Notes under the pieces: model-generated
What the model was told of the DNA's origin: nothing
Databases searched by the model: none
Seen by the model: only the letters and a program-made list of their open reading frames with translations
NCBI GenBank assembly: GCA_964019695.1
Contig: OZ026515.1
Coordinates: 139,125,549 to 139,189,548 of the forward strand
DNA: 64,000 nt
Origin: Loripinus fragilis
Lineage: Eukaryota > Mollusca > Bivalvia > Lucinida > Lucinidae
Direction: 5' to 3'
Part shown: positions 50,937 to 61,992 of the stretch, piece by piece
Numbering within the stretch: position 1 is the first letter of the stretch
How the letters are laid out: every line of letters begins with the position of its first letter
Program-made: the position numbers and the translations under genes

Positions 50937-51883
50937 GGAACAACTTTTCTTTTTACTTCTCTCTTTTACTTAGTTTGGATTCTTACGTTGTCTTATCTAA
51001 TGCTTCTGTCTTTAAGTATTTTTTTCTCTTTTATTTTCTCTCTTGCGCACCACTAAAGAAATGTCAAGTGTGACAGCTTAGTGTACGGATGTAGATGTAG
51101 ATGGATGGATGGATGGATGTATGTATGTATGGGGGTGTGCGCGTGCGTGCGTGCGTGCGTGCATTGATGGATAAGTCTATTCTCTCTCCCTCACGACGTG
51201 GCTGAAATATTTTTGACCGGGACTCTTAGCATTAACGGAATCAATCAATCAGATGGATGGATGTATGTACGGATCAGTCTGTACAAACCGTTTTTGTTTG
51301 GATTGGTGGATATGCGTATATATGTAAGTACAACTGGTGTTTGAATGGATAAATTTATGTACGGATGTATGTATGTACAACTGTTTGTTTGGATGGATGG
51401 ACATACGGGAGAATGTATTCATGTCCTTGGCTTAACTCGTGGTCGGTGGATGTTTAAAAAATGGATTTCTATTAGCTAAAATGTGTTGTTTTTTGTGAAA
51501 CGTCTTTAAACATAATAAAAAATATAAGAAGGATACCTTGTACAAGTCTACATCTGGGTCTGCACTGTCTGTTTAGATAAAAAAACACAATGTTCTTGAC
51601 TATCATATAGAAGCAGAATTTTCTTATTCTCAGTGCTTTTATATTTTCTTCAAGTCGCATAGCAATTGATCATTTGACATGCTGGCACCGGTGCATCTGT
51701 CTGTCTGTCCATCAGTTCGTACGTACGTACGTACGTATGTATGCATGCGCTTGCGTATGTACGTCTGTCTGTATGAGTGCAAAAATTACGTGCGTTTGTA
51801 TATATGAATTCTTGTTTCTAAGTAAACGTTAGCGTGCATGTGACAGACAGGCAAACGCACGGGTACATGCGTGTTCATTGACT

Positions 51884-52396
51884 ATGTATCATGTAATCAT
51901 TAAACCATTTTCATTCTTAATACTACTCAACCGGTACACTGGCAAACAGTTAAGACTTTGATGAAATGCCATACAAGGCACATTTCATCTGGGTCTGCTC
52001 CGTTTGCTAAGATAGAAAAAATCTTCTTGATAAATATGAAAGCAGAATAAGCCATGTATCATGTAATCATTAAACCATTTTCATTCTTAATACTACTCAA
52101 CCGGTACACTGGCAAACAGTAAAGACCTTGATGAAATGCCATACAAGGCATATTTCATCTGGGTCTGCTCCGTTTGCTAAGATAGAAAAAATCTTCTTTG
52201 ATAAATATGAAAGCAGAATAAGCCATGTATCATGTAATCATTAAACCATTTTCATTCTTAATACTACTCAACCGGTACACTGGCAAACAGTTAATACCTT
52301 GATGAAATGCCATACAAGGCATATTTCATCTGGGTCTGCTCCGTTTGCTAAGATAGAAAAAATCGTCTTTGATAAATATAAAAGCAGAATAAGCCA
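51884..52396 (+). repeat. Tandem triplication of a 171-bp unit
   Basis: Three near-identical copies start at 51884, 52054 and 52225 with ATGTATCATGTAATCATTAA. Each contains a GATGAAATGCC hairpin of the common family (GGCAAACAGT and CTGCTCCGTTTGC arms). High identity suggests a recent expansion. Confidence 0.95.
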
Positions 52397-52781
52397 TTTT
52401 ATGAATTAACACGCAGTCATCTGTGTGTCTGTTCGAAGGACCGTTTGTACGCACGTTTGTTCGTATATACATATCAAAGCGCATGCATCTGTCTGTGTGC
52501 GAGCGCACATTCGTGTGTTTGCATCCATGAACTTCCCTGACGAAAGCATGTCTGCACACATGCATACGATCAAACATACATACAAATATACAAATATACA
52601 GACAGCCGCACGCGTCTACACGCACGTTTGCACACATGAGGACACATGCACGATTACATACAAACATCGAAGTTAGAAAAATCAGGGATGTTCATATTAT
52701 ACATACATACATACATACACACGAATGTACTCTTGCACACAGACGCACGGGAATAACCTTTATACTAAGAACAGTTTAAAG

Positions 52782-52846
52782 AAAACAGTGCAGACCCTGA
52801 TGAAATGCCACCATAGTGGTATTTCATCGAGGTATTCGCTGTTTGC
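52782..52846. repeat. Hairpin family member
   Basis: The arms AAACAGTGCAGACC and GGTATTCGCTGTTT enclose TGATGAAATGCCACC and TGGTATTTCATCG. Confidence 0.8.
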
Positions 52847-53152
52847 CAACACACCCAATTATAAGTAGCAATTTCCAGAATGAAACATTGTATTTCTTTA
52901 GTAGGAGTCCGCCCCCCCCCCCCACTCCCCCCCCATAATGATGACCTGCAATAAATCATAGCTCACATCAAAGGACAGTCTTATCGACTCCATAATTAGG
53001 CATGGATTAAAACTCTCTCTGTGTGGGGCCTGGAAAGGGGCAATTGGATTAAAACGGATCAATTCAGTGGGCAATAAAATACATGTACTCAATAATGATT
53101 TAGTATATTGATCACCATTATTTCAGTTTCCTTCACAATCTACTGAAATGAG

Positions 53153-53190
<38 letters not shown>
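53153..53190 (+). repeat. (AAT)n microsatellite
   Basis: This is a 38-bp run of AAT units, directly before a hairpin with GTCGTCTGCTGA and ATCAGCAGACGAC arms at 53223-53346. Confidence 0.95.
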
Positions 53191-53871
53191 TCTTTGTATG
53201 CTGGGTAATTTTCATGTAGCGTTTGTCGTCTGCTGACTTTTTTCCAAATTGACCCTTTTTCAAAAAATGTTGAACAGGCACACCAATGTTCTATTAATCC
53301 TGCTCTGGGACGAAATTGTTTGCTAAGGCTATCAGCAGACGACAAAAGTTGTTGTTAGCAAAAGAAAAGGTTTAAATTAATGATTTCACTTTAAACTTTT
53401 AACTTTTCACAATTAATGGTGAATTTTCACATATACAATTAGCATGGATCATTCCATATTAGTATTTTAGGGTTCATAGTTTGAATTAATAAATTTAAAT
53501 ATTTTTCTGTCCCCGAAGATTATTTCTATCTAAGCAAACAGTACTGACCAATGTTTCATCTGGGTCTTCACTGTGTGATAAAAAGTCAATGAACACGCAG
53601 GCACACGTGCGTCTGTCTGTCAGGTGCAGGTTAACGTACAAACATAAAACATAAGTTAGAATTAAGAAACATTTAGTAATGTTCATATTAAAATACACGC
53701 GTACACAAATGTTCACGCACACATACAGTGAGGCGCACGCGCATTGTACGTACGTTAGGACGGACGAGGGGACAGGTGCGCGGACAGACAGACAGACAAG
53801 GTTATTTTGCTTTTGTATTTCTTCAATTTGGATAGCCAAGAAGTTTGGATTTTTTTTCTTAGCAAACAGTG

Positions 53872-53928
53872 CAAAACGAGATGAAATGCCGCCTTATGTG
53901 GCATTTCATCAGGGTCTGCACTGTTTGC
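53872..53928. repeat. Hairpin family member
   Basis: GCAAACAGTGCAAAACGAGA pairs with the CAGGGTCTGCACTGTTTGC arm. The inner stem is TGAAATGCCGCC with GTGGCATTTCA. Confidence 0.85.
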
Positions 53929-54525
53929 CAAAACAGTATCCAAAATGAAAAGGGTTAAATGATAGATATGATAACAGGTCAATGAACGTGCGCCTGTCTT
54001 CAAAGGCACACGTCCGTATCGTCTAAATGTGACAGTGGTAATCGCAATAATCCAATTAGTGCAATACCCCAATAAAAGTGCCAAAGAAGGTCACCCAACA
54101 CAGGAAGTGAATTGAATAAGACGGGAAAACGACCCTTTGACTAGTTTGGGATGGAGTACCATATTTCTAACAGAGTTTTGCATAGCGATGAAATTTTGTT
54201 GAAAATTACTTTGTATGTATTTTTTTACAACTGGTGTAGCAATACAGAACACATAGTCTAAGTGTGCAAATGCACATGAGTGACTATGCCTCAAGTTTAA
54301 ACTCGGACCAAGTATACTGTGTCCTGGGTTTGAATCAAAGGGCCTATCGTTTTAGCCTGGCTCGTCGAGTTGTAACGAAGAAAATGATCCTTAGCCCTTT
54401 TCAAATCTGACGGATTTTACTATACATATTGATGCAATAAAACATGGATTTGTCCATTTTATATTTTCAGGGGTGACAGGTCAAATTATTTTTTTAAATA
54501 TATTTCTGTCTCATCTGTTATCTTA

Positions 54526-54591
54526 GCAATCAGTGCAGACCCAGATGAAATCAGCATTGTCCTGCATTTCATCTGGGTCTGCACTGTTTGC
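54526..54591. repeat. Hairpin family member
   Basis: GCAATCAGTGCAGACCCAGA and TCTGGGTCTGCACTGTTTGC pair almost fully. The inner stem is GAAATCAGCA with CCTGCATTTC. Confidence 0.88.
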
Positions 54592-55504
54592 CAAAGTTAA
54601 AGGGTGAAATGATATGCTGGTCTGATGTCCGCCGTGGAGAATACAAAAACATACACTTTGCTCGACGGTGGAATTATGAATATTACCACACATTCAAACA
54701 TTATCCGAATGCCTCAAATCAGCATGTTTACATTGATTTGAATGGCAGTGATTGCTTGTGCACAGACACCTGATGACACAGGAACATACACATTTCATGT
54801 TGTTCCCTGCACGCTTCCTGCATGTGCGTGGTTGGCAATAAATGCGCATCGATGTTCGAACGCATATCCACATTTCATTTAACTATTATCCTGCTAGTGA
54901 CGACTGGGGAACGGGCACCTACACCTTCACTCGTGACGACTTATGTTGTCTGCTGATAACAGTTTGAACCCAGGTCAAGCCTGCCAAAGAATCAGGCCTG
55001 ATCTGGATACAAACTGTTTGCCACTCTTATAGTATACATCAAACACGTTTTGAACAAAACGTTGGTCCTTATCTAGATCCAAACTATTTGACACTCTGGT
55101 GGTACCCCTTTAAGACTTTCTGAAAGGGTTTGATTTAGGGAAAATAACAGCAGGTTCTTATCTCGAAGCAATGTACAGAGTGTATATTGCTTCGAATACA
55201 TATCAAACGCTTCTAAATTATTCAGCATGCAAATAGTTCAACCGTCATACAGTCTGCTACACCCATCTGCTTATTTATTTTTGGTAGCCTATATTGCAAA
55301 CATTATGGACCCAGATCAGACTGTTCCCATGTGAGCAACCTAATTAGGGGTTGTAGTTTTGCTTCTATGATGAATGCTAGTATAAAGTGCACTTGGATAT
55401 ATGCAACAGACGTAAAAAGCAGACAACATTTTCAAGACAAAAGCATGTTGGCGGGATAATTGTTAATGCTAATATGCCTCCATGCACTGAATTTGACGTT
55501 CGAC

Positions 55505-55600
55505 TATGGGCATGTTCTGGGTTGAACCAGTGCTAAGCTAGGATTAATGTGTCTTGCTCAAGGACACAACGCAGTGACGTCGGTGAGACTCGAACCCCAC
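55505..55600 (-). mobile_element. tRNA-derived SINE, family 1, truncated
   Basis: The middle of the SINE is present on the minus strand (GGTTCGAGTCTCACCG, TTGAGCAAGACACATTAATC), cut off before the A box. No duplication was found. Confidence 0.7.
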
Positions 55601-55739
55601 TTTATATACAAAGCGGATTCACGTCACCTTGGCAACAGCAGATCGACGTCGATGCAGCGTCAGGTATCAACAGTGCTCTGATATTGTTTACTCAACAGAG
55701 TGTAGGGCAAAATCCCCCGGACACCCCTCCTGTTCATTT

Positions 55740-55865
55740 TTGTATAGGTGGACATAATCCCCCTTGAATTTCGCGGAATGGACATAATTCCCCCCCATAT
55801 AAATTTTACAACGTGAACATAATCCCCCCTATAAATTTTACAACGATAACATAAACCCTCTCGGA
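55740..55865 (+). repeat. Short minisatellite, about 45 bp x 3, C-rich
   Basis: GGACATAATCCCCC recurs with spacers such as ATATAAATTTTACAACG. The C runs vary from five to eight. Confidence 0.75.
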
Positions 55866-55959
55866 CAGAATATGGATATGGAGACTGAATATAAACATAA
55901 CCTTCTTACTGTTATGCTGCTTCATTGGAGTACATGTAGTTTTTATGCCCACAAAGGAA

Positions 55960-57960
55960 CTTAGGGAGGCATATAGTCCGTCCGCCCGTCCGTCCTGCTT
56001 TGTGTCTGGTGCATATCTTCTATATTCTTTAAGGCAGGAATCCCAAATTAGGTGTGTTGGTGCATCTTGGGATGGTGGAGTGTCGAGTACTACTTTCAGG
56101 TCACTGTGACCTTGAACTTGACCTCTGACCTAGTTCTTAGAAAATTCGTGTCTGGAGCATATTTCTTATATTATTTAAGGTAGGAATCTCAAATTTGGTA
56201 TGTGTACGCATTTTGGGATGAATAAGTGTCGCGTACCGTCCTAGGGTCACTGCGACCTTGACCTCTGACCTAGTTTCTAGAATCGGCATTGAGTCTGGTG
56301 CTTATCCCCTATATTCTTTGAGGTAGGAATTCCAAATTTGGTGTTTGAATACATCTTGGGATGGAAGAGTGTCGCGTACCAATTTCGGGTCACTATGACC
56401 TTGACCTTGACTCCTGACCTAGTTTTTAGAATAATCTTGTCTGGAGCATATCTCTTGTATTATTTGAGATAGGAATCCCAAATTTGGTGTGTCGTTGCAT
56501 CTTGGGATGGCGGAGTGTCACGTATCATTTTCAGGTCACTGTGACCTTGACAACTGACCTATTTTTTTTAATTATCGTGTCCGAGGCATATCTCTCATAT
56601 CATTTGAGGTATAATCCCCAAATTTGGTGTGTGCATGCATATTGGGATGAAAAGTGTAACGTACCATTCTTGGGTCACTGTGACCTTCACCTCTGGCCTA
56701 GTTTAAAGAATTGGCATTGAGCCTGGTGCATGTCTCCTATATTTTTTGAGGTAGGAATTACACATTTGGTGTGTGAAAGCATCTTGGGATGGTGGTATGT
56801 CATGTACCAATAATGGGTAACTGTGACCTTGACCTCTGAACTAGTTTTTAGAATAATCAAGTCTGGGGCATATCTCTTGTATTATTTGAGATATGAATCC
56901 CAAATTTGGTTTTTGGGTGCATATTTGGATGGTTGAGTGTCGTGTACTATTTATGGGTTACTGTGACCTTGACCTTGACTTTAGACCTTGTCTATATAAT
57001 TAGCATTGAGTCTGATGCATATCTCTTATATTTTTTGATGTAATAATTTCAAATTCGGTGTGTGAATGCATTTTTTGACGGCGGGGTGTCACATACCATT
57101 TTTGGGTCACTGTGACCTTGACCCTGACCTAGTTTTTTAGAATTATCATGTCCGGAGCATGCCTCTTATATAATGCGTTAGAAATCCCAAATTTGGTGTG
57201 TGAATGCATCTTGGGAGGGAAAAGTGTCCCATCCCATTTTCGGGTCACTTTGACCTTGACCGCTGACCGAGTTTCTAGAATCGGCATCAAATTTGGTGCA
57301 TATCTTTGAGGTAGGAATCTCAAAATTTGTGTATGGATGCATCTTGGTATGGAGATATGTCGTGTACCATTTTAGGTCACTTTGACCTTGACCTCTGACC
57401 TAGATTTTAGAATAATCGTTTCCAACGCATTTCTCCTATATTATTTTAGCCAGGAATCCCAAATATGTTGTGTGGTTGCATCTTTGGATGGCAGAGTGTA
57501 ATGTACCAAGTTTGGGGTGACTGAGACCTTGACCTTTTTTCTAAAATTACCGAGTCAGGGGCATATCTCGTATATTATTTTAGGTAGGGATCCCAAATTT
57601 GGTCTATGGATGCATCTTTGGATGTTGAAATGTAGCGGACTATTTTAGGTCACTGTGACTTTGACCTATGGCCTAGTTTCTAGAATAATGACATCTGGAG
57701 CAGCATATAGCCTATATCATTTGAGGTAGGAATCCCAAATTTGGTGTGTGGAGTCCTCTTGGGATGGCGGAGTGATGCATAACAGTTTGGGCATTTTGAC
57801 AGTGACATTGACTTCGACTCCATTTCTAGGTTTTTCGTATCTCGAGCATATCTCCTTCATAACAAATAACTTGCATCAAATGTGTCTTATGCTTGACCAA
57901 TTCCTTTGGGGGCATTCGTCACGTTACTGTGACATTTCTTGTTCTATAGTATTTCCTTTA
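55960..57960 (+). repeat. Tandem repeat, about 145 bp x 13, with TGACCTTGA core
   Basis: The unit contains GGCATATCTCTTATATTATT, GAGGTAGGAATCCCAAATTT, GGTGTGTG, CATCTTGGGATGG and GGGTCACTGTGACCTTGACC. Copies are diverged. The TGACCTTGA core is kept in at least eight. Confidence 0.92.
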
Positions 57961-58019
57961 CGGCAGGGGTAGAATTGCCACTCCTCCCGAATGGGTACAG
58001 CAAACATGTTTTTGTTTCT

Positions 58020-58700
58020 TACTGCATATGCGTAACGTCATTCTTTAAACATGCGCTTTAGGTATAACTTTTGGCCAGAGCTTTCATCTATATCCCTTCT
58101 TTTCGAAAGCGCAGGCTCGCCTGAGCATTTACAACTCCTAATGTGATAAGTACAAACGCTCATGACCAAGCTCATATAATACTTGGCCTGAGCCTTCATC
58201 TATATTGCTTCTTTAGAGAAAAAATAAGTACCTTAATGTCAAGCACATGCCCATAAAGTTGGCCTGAGGTTTGAGTTGTATTCCATTTTTTTTATTGAGA
58301 GCAGGGAAGGCTCTTGCAAGACTGTGTGAATGCACAGCCTCGTTTGAGCCTTCATTGCTCGCATATGCGATACAAACCAAGCCCTTGTGAATTGGCCCAT
58401 ATAGTTTGGCTTGAGACTTCATCTACATCCATTCTTTAGAGTGCAATAAATCCCCGAATTTCATGAACTGGCCAATAAAGCTTTGCTCGAGTCTTCATCT
58501 ATATCCCTTCTTTAAAGTACGATAAATACCACACTCTCAGGAACTGGCCCATACAGTTTGGCCTGAGCCCTCATATATATCCTTTCATTTTAGTGAGAGC
58601 AGCTAACGCTCCGGCGAGACTGTGCGAATGTGCAGTCTCGTCTGAGCCTTCGGTGCTCGCATATGCGATAAATACCAAAATATCATGAACTGGCGCATAC
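58020..58700 (+). repeat. Diverged repeat cluster (GCATATGCGATAAATACC family)
   Basis: Four or so partial copies contain TTTGGCCTGAGCCTTCATC, TATATCCCTTCTTTAGAG and CGTCTGAGCCTTCATTGCTC. Related pieces lie at about 17745-18060, 20300-20420, 28190-28390 and 43100-43330. Confidence 0.7.
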
Positions 58701-59079
58701 ATGTATATACTATAGCACGGTTTTTGGGTGACAAACAACCTCTGTGAACAGTGCCACATGAAAACCTAGAGATTGGTGCGCTTCTCTGCAGTCTAACAGA
58801 TTAAATTGTAGTTCGCTTACATGTATCATTGACATTAGAACTACCTCACCTCATTTGACTCTTCATAGTAAACTCACAGTAAAAGTACACAATGAAACGA
58901 AAGTCACTTTTATCCGAAAATTATTGATTGTCAAATTTAGATCTTGGATTCTACCACTTACAGGGAATGTCCAATCTAGCATATTCTAAAAGGATGGACC
59001 TTTGCATAAAATTCTACAACTGCCAAAACAAAGACCAGTGTGCACATTTGTATGCTCCATTTGTATGCTCCAAAACGCA

Positions 59080-59165
59080 CACACGCACAAACGCACGCAC
59101 GTATGCACGTACGCACGCACGTGCGCGCGCACACGCACAAACGCACGTACGCACACACACACACC
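59080..59165 (+). repeat. Low-complexity ACGC/ACAC run
   Basis: This is mixed CACACGCACGCACG sequence, a source of spurious open frames on both strands. Confidence 0.85.
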
Positions 59166-59831
59166 AATATGTATTTTGACTGTGTAACACTTATATAAAC
59201 ATCTTTTGAATACAAAATACAGGATTTAGCATAAGTATTATCATTTTCAATCACACAAAAATATATTATTAAGCGCTTTCTTATAGGTCTATCGTTTTAT
59301 GCAGTATAATCGCGCTAATTCCTGTATTGTGTATTTGAATGGTGTTTTTCATGTCGACCTGATTGGAATGAATGGAGCGGAGCTATTGTACTTTCAAAGA
59401 TAGATGAGAATCGTTGTAAACAAAAAGTGGCGAGTTTACCTTGATTTTGGGCATGCAGGTAGCTTCAGTTTACAGTTATATTGAACCTATCACAGATTAC
59501 TGCATATGCGCGAGGCAGTGAATAATCATGCTTTACCTATCTATACGAAAAATAGAATTGCCTCATTACTATGCATCTTTGAAAGTACAATACCTATAGT
59601 GGAATGGAACGGAGCGGAACGATGTGTAAAGGTAAATTAGAGCGGAACTACCGATGAACGCGAACGGAACGCGAACGGACCCACCTATGAACGCGAGCTA
59701 AACGGACCTGGACCCGTTCATTGGTTACTTTGACGGCTGGCGGTACTGTACATTTTGTAAGAAGGCATGTGATTCAAATAAGCAAGACTGCTCTCGCTGC
59801 TCTTGATATGGAGAATACTTGGTAAGTGTTT

Positions 59832-59919
59832 TTTTATATCAAGTTTACCAGGCGAGGCTTTGGGAACGCTTGTTCAACAAGCGTTCTCAAAGTCGAGCCT
59901 GGTAAACTTGATATCAAAA
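59832..59919. repeat. Near-perfect long hairpin
   Basis: The arms are TTTTATATCAAGTTTACCAG and CTGGTAAACTTGATATCAAA, with inner stem AACGCTTGTT and AACAAGCGTT. The stem is about 42 bp with few mismatches and almost no loop. Confidence 0.88.
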
Positions 59920-60817
59920 GACGCGAACCTGGTATTGATTCATTCAAACTAGCAAATGTGACGTAATGACACGGATTTGTTTCGATTCAGTGTCATTGGC
60001 GACGTCATTAAAAAGTTCAACGTCATCATGACCTGATAAAGGCACACGCCGTGAAATAGATAACGTTTATCAGACAATTTGCAAAAATGCAGTTAATATG
60101 ATAAGTAATAATAGAAGCATCATTGCTATAGTTAATGCCAAATCAGACCTAATATCGCCTATTCAGTCATTATAGATAATCTGCAGTGCACATGATCGCT
60201 TTAAGCCTAGACAATGTACTACTTTGCGCTACAAAATTGCGTTACATGTGTATTTCCAATGTGTTGAATGCTTTATATCGTGAGAAATTAAACTGAGTGT
60301 AAGGTTACCTATTTTTGCTGTTTTCTATATATATATACTAGACGTATACAGAAAAATGAATATCTAGCTTCATTCATCTCTCGTGAGAAATGATCCATGC
60401 AGCGTGCTATTAACTACAATCGTTATATCATGAATGAATTATCTCTTGAAACAAATTGCTGCATTTTTTCATTTACAATGTGTTAAAGCTTATACGTGAA
60501 CAATTTACTAATGCTTTGGTGCACTATCCGCTTTTTCGTCACATAAAGGGAAACAGCATGCTATATGTGTGCGCACGGAGTCACAGATCAAATAAGCAAA
60601 TACACTATATTTTGATATGTATCGCATAGGCGAGCCTGTGCAAAGACCACCAGAGCCGATGCTAGCTTACTACCCTGCGCTCACATGCAAAGAAAAGTCA
60701 TAAATAAGTTGTAGTCGAACATCCTCTATTAAAATAACTGTTTATGGACGTTTAAAGAACGTTCATATGACGGTCTATGCGGTCAATGCCATTATGTGAT
60801 GGGTCAAATGCTTATAT
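59920..60817. other. Intron 1 near exon 1, no gene
   Basis: No exon-like frame or clear repeat boundary was seen. Confidence 0.4.
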
Positions 60818-60910
60818 CTTTCGGCGCTGAGGAGTCCAGTCTTAGGACACTGGCGCAGGGAAGTCCAGTTTTAGGACATTGTCCTACCGTTGGACTCCCC
60901 AGCGCTGAAA
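60818..60910. repeat. Hairpin with GGAGTCC arms, copy 1
   Basis: CTTTCGGCGCTGAGGAGTCC pairs with GGACTCCCCAGCGCTGAAAG. An extra partial repeat of the AGTCCAG TTTTAGGACA arm lies in the loop. Confidence 0.8.
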
Positions 60911-61651
60911 GTCCGACAGTAGGTAGCGGGGTCTTGTCTGATATAGGTGCGACGGAGAGTATGGGTCAGGTCTGATGTAGATGCGACAGAGAGTATCAGT
61001 CTGTTCTGATGCAGGTACGTCTGATCTGACAGAGTGCATCTGACCTTGTGTCAAGGGGTTAGATACGTGTTGACAGTAGGGTCAGCTAGGGGCAGGATCT
61101 GTTGTGCTTGTACCAAATACTCACGCCACCATGTCCTGTTTGTACCCAGACAGTGTTAGATTGTTATTTAACTAACTAGGTGACAAAAGGGAAATCCCTG
61201 GGATCAGAATATGAGCCAATTTAGTACAGGTAATAATTCGGTTAGTGTTTCACTTCGCCTCCTCTACAATATATCTGAGCCGGTGTCCAACAACATGTAC
61301 AGGTAAGCATTTGCACCCCTGAAAGATTCAGACCAACCAGTGCCAACGGGTCGTCTGAATCTCAGTCTTCGGTGGGCGCTATATGGGAAACCAGAGGTCT
61401 ATTTTTTAGACGGAAAACTAAGGCTGATGACTGCACAGACTGAATCTTCGCTGCATGCACATGGCAACTTGTACCTTATGCTGGACAGCGGCACATCTAT
61501 GGTCACCCCGAAATAATATTTGCGCTCATTTAGTTTAATACTGTGCAGAATTATACGTCAGTTTTCGTACACTCACAAATACTTCTTTCATCCTAAAGAA
61601 CTTTAATACGGGATACAATGTACAAGGTACCTCGTGGACCAAATGCTTTAG

Positions 61652-61714
61652 CTTTCAGCGCTGGGGAGTCCGGTAGTAGGACAATCCTACTACTGGACTC
61701 CCCAACGCTGAAAG
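61652..61714. repeat. Hairpin with GGAGTCC arms, copy 2
   Basis: CTTTCAGCGCTGGGGAGTCC pairs with GGACTCCCCAACGCTGAAAG around GTAGTAGGACAATCCTACTAC. It is about 110 bp inside intron 1 from the exon 1 donor. Confidence 0.88.
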
Positions 61715-61824
61715 ATTATCTGCTCTGGAAGGAGGAGGACCCTTCATCATGAGTGGAACAAGAAGCTGATGAGGGAATGAATACCTGGTCATTTTATTTT
61801 GAGAATTTGAAGCGTACAGCTTAC

Positions 61825-61992
61825 CTCGGCCTCCAATTTATTATGGACCGCGAGCGATCCTCCGTCTCTGTCAAACATCCCTTGGTCTCTGTGATCCCGA
61901 TACTGAAAGAATCTTTCCCCGTCTCCCGGGCCAACGAACATGATTGTGATAACGGACAAAATCGTTAATGACTTAAAAGATCCGTATTCCAT
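61825..61992 (-). CDS. MMP21: MMP21-like metalloproteinase, exon 1 (signal peptide and start of prodomain)
   Basis: This 56-codon exon starts at an ATG in good context (A at -3, G at +4) with an in-frame TAA nine bases upstream. Residues 1-25 look like a signal peptide, with hydrophobic core LTILSVITIMFVG followed by small residues, so the product should be secreted. The exon ends LEAE and is followed by the donor GAG|GTAAGC, phase 0. Joined to exon 2 it reads LEAEQQLEKYGY, which fits the start of an MMP prodomain; known MMP genes have a phase-0 intron just before the LEKY-like segment. An upstream ATG at 61999 in another frame opens an 8-codon reading frame overlapping the start, which could dampen translation. 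The link to exon 2 crosses about 31 kb and rests on phase, strand, signal peptide and junction fit, not on a transcript. It could instead belong to another secreted-protein gene. Confidence 0.62.

Larger units (their letters stand above)
9324..61992 (-). other. MMP21: MMP21-like transcription unit (visible part)
   Basis: The five exons occupy about 1.7 kb of a 52.7-kb span. The introns are about 31.1 kb (61824-30735), 12.2 kb (29899-17686), 0.86 kb (17391-16532) and 6.8 kb (16276-9500). Introns 1 and 2 consist largely of mobile elements and tandem repeats on both strands. Vertebrate MMP21 is a secreted metalloproteinase needed for left-right asymmetry. A role in larval chirality here is only a suggestion. 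No polyadenylation site is visible because the 3' end is missing. Confidence 0.7.

Noticed and set aside
50778..51056. Frame with MYVC repeats
   Set aside because: It is a translation of the ATGT microsatellite.
58976..59254. Cys-rich frames on both strands
   Set aside because: They come from the ACGC/ACAC low-complexity run.
61753..61968. Plus-strand 71-codon frame
   Set aside because: It is antisense shadow of MMP21 exon 1.
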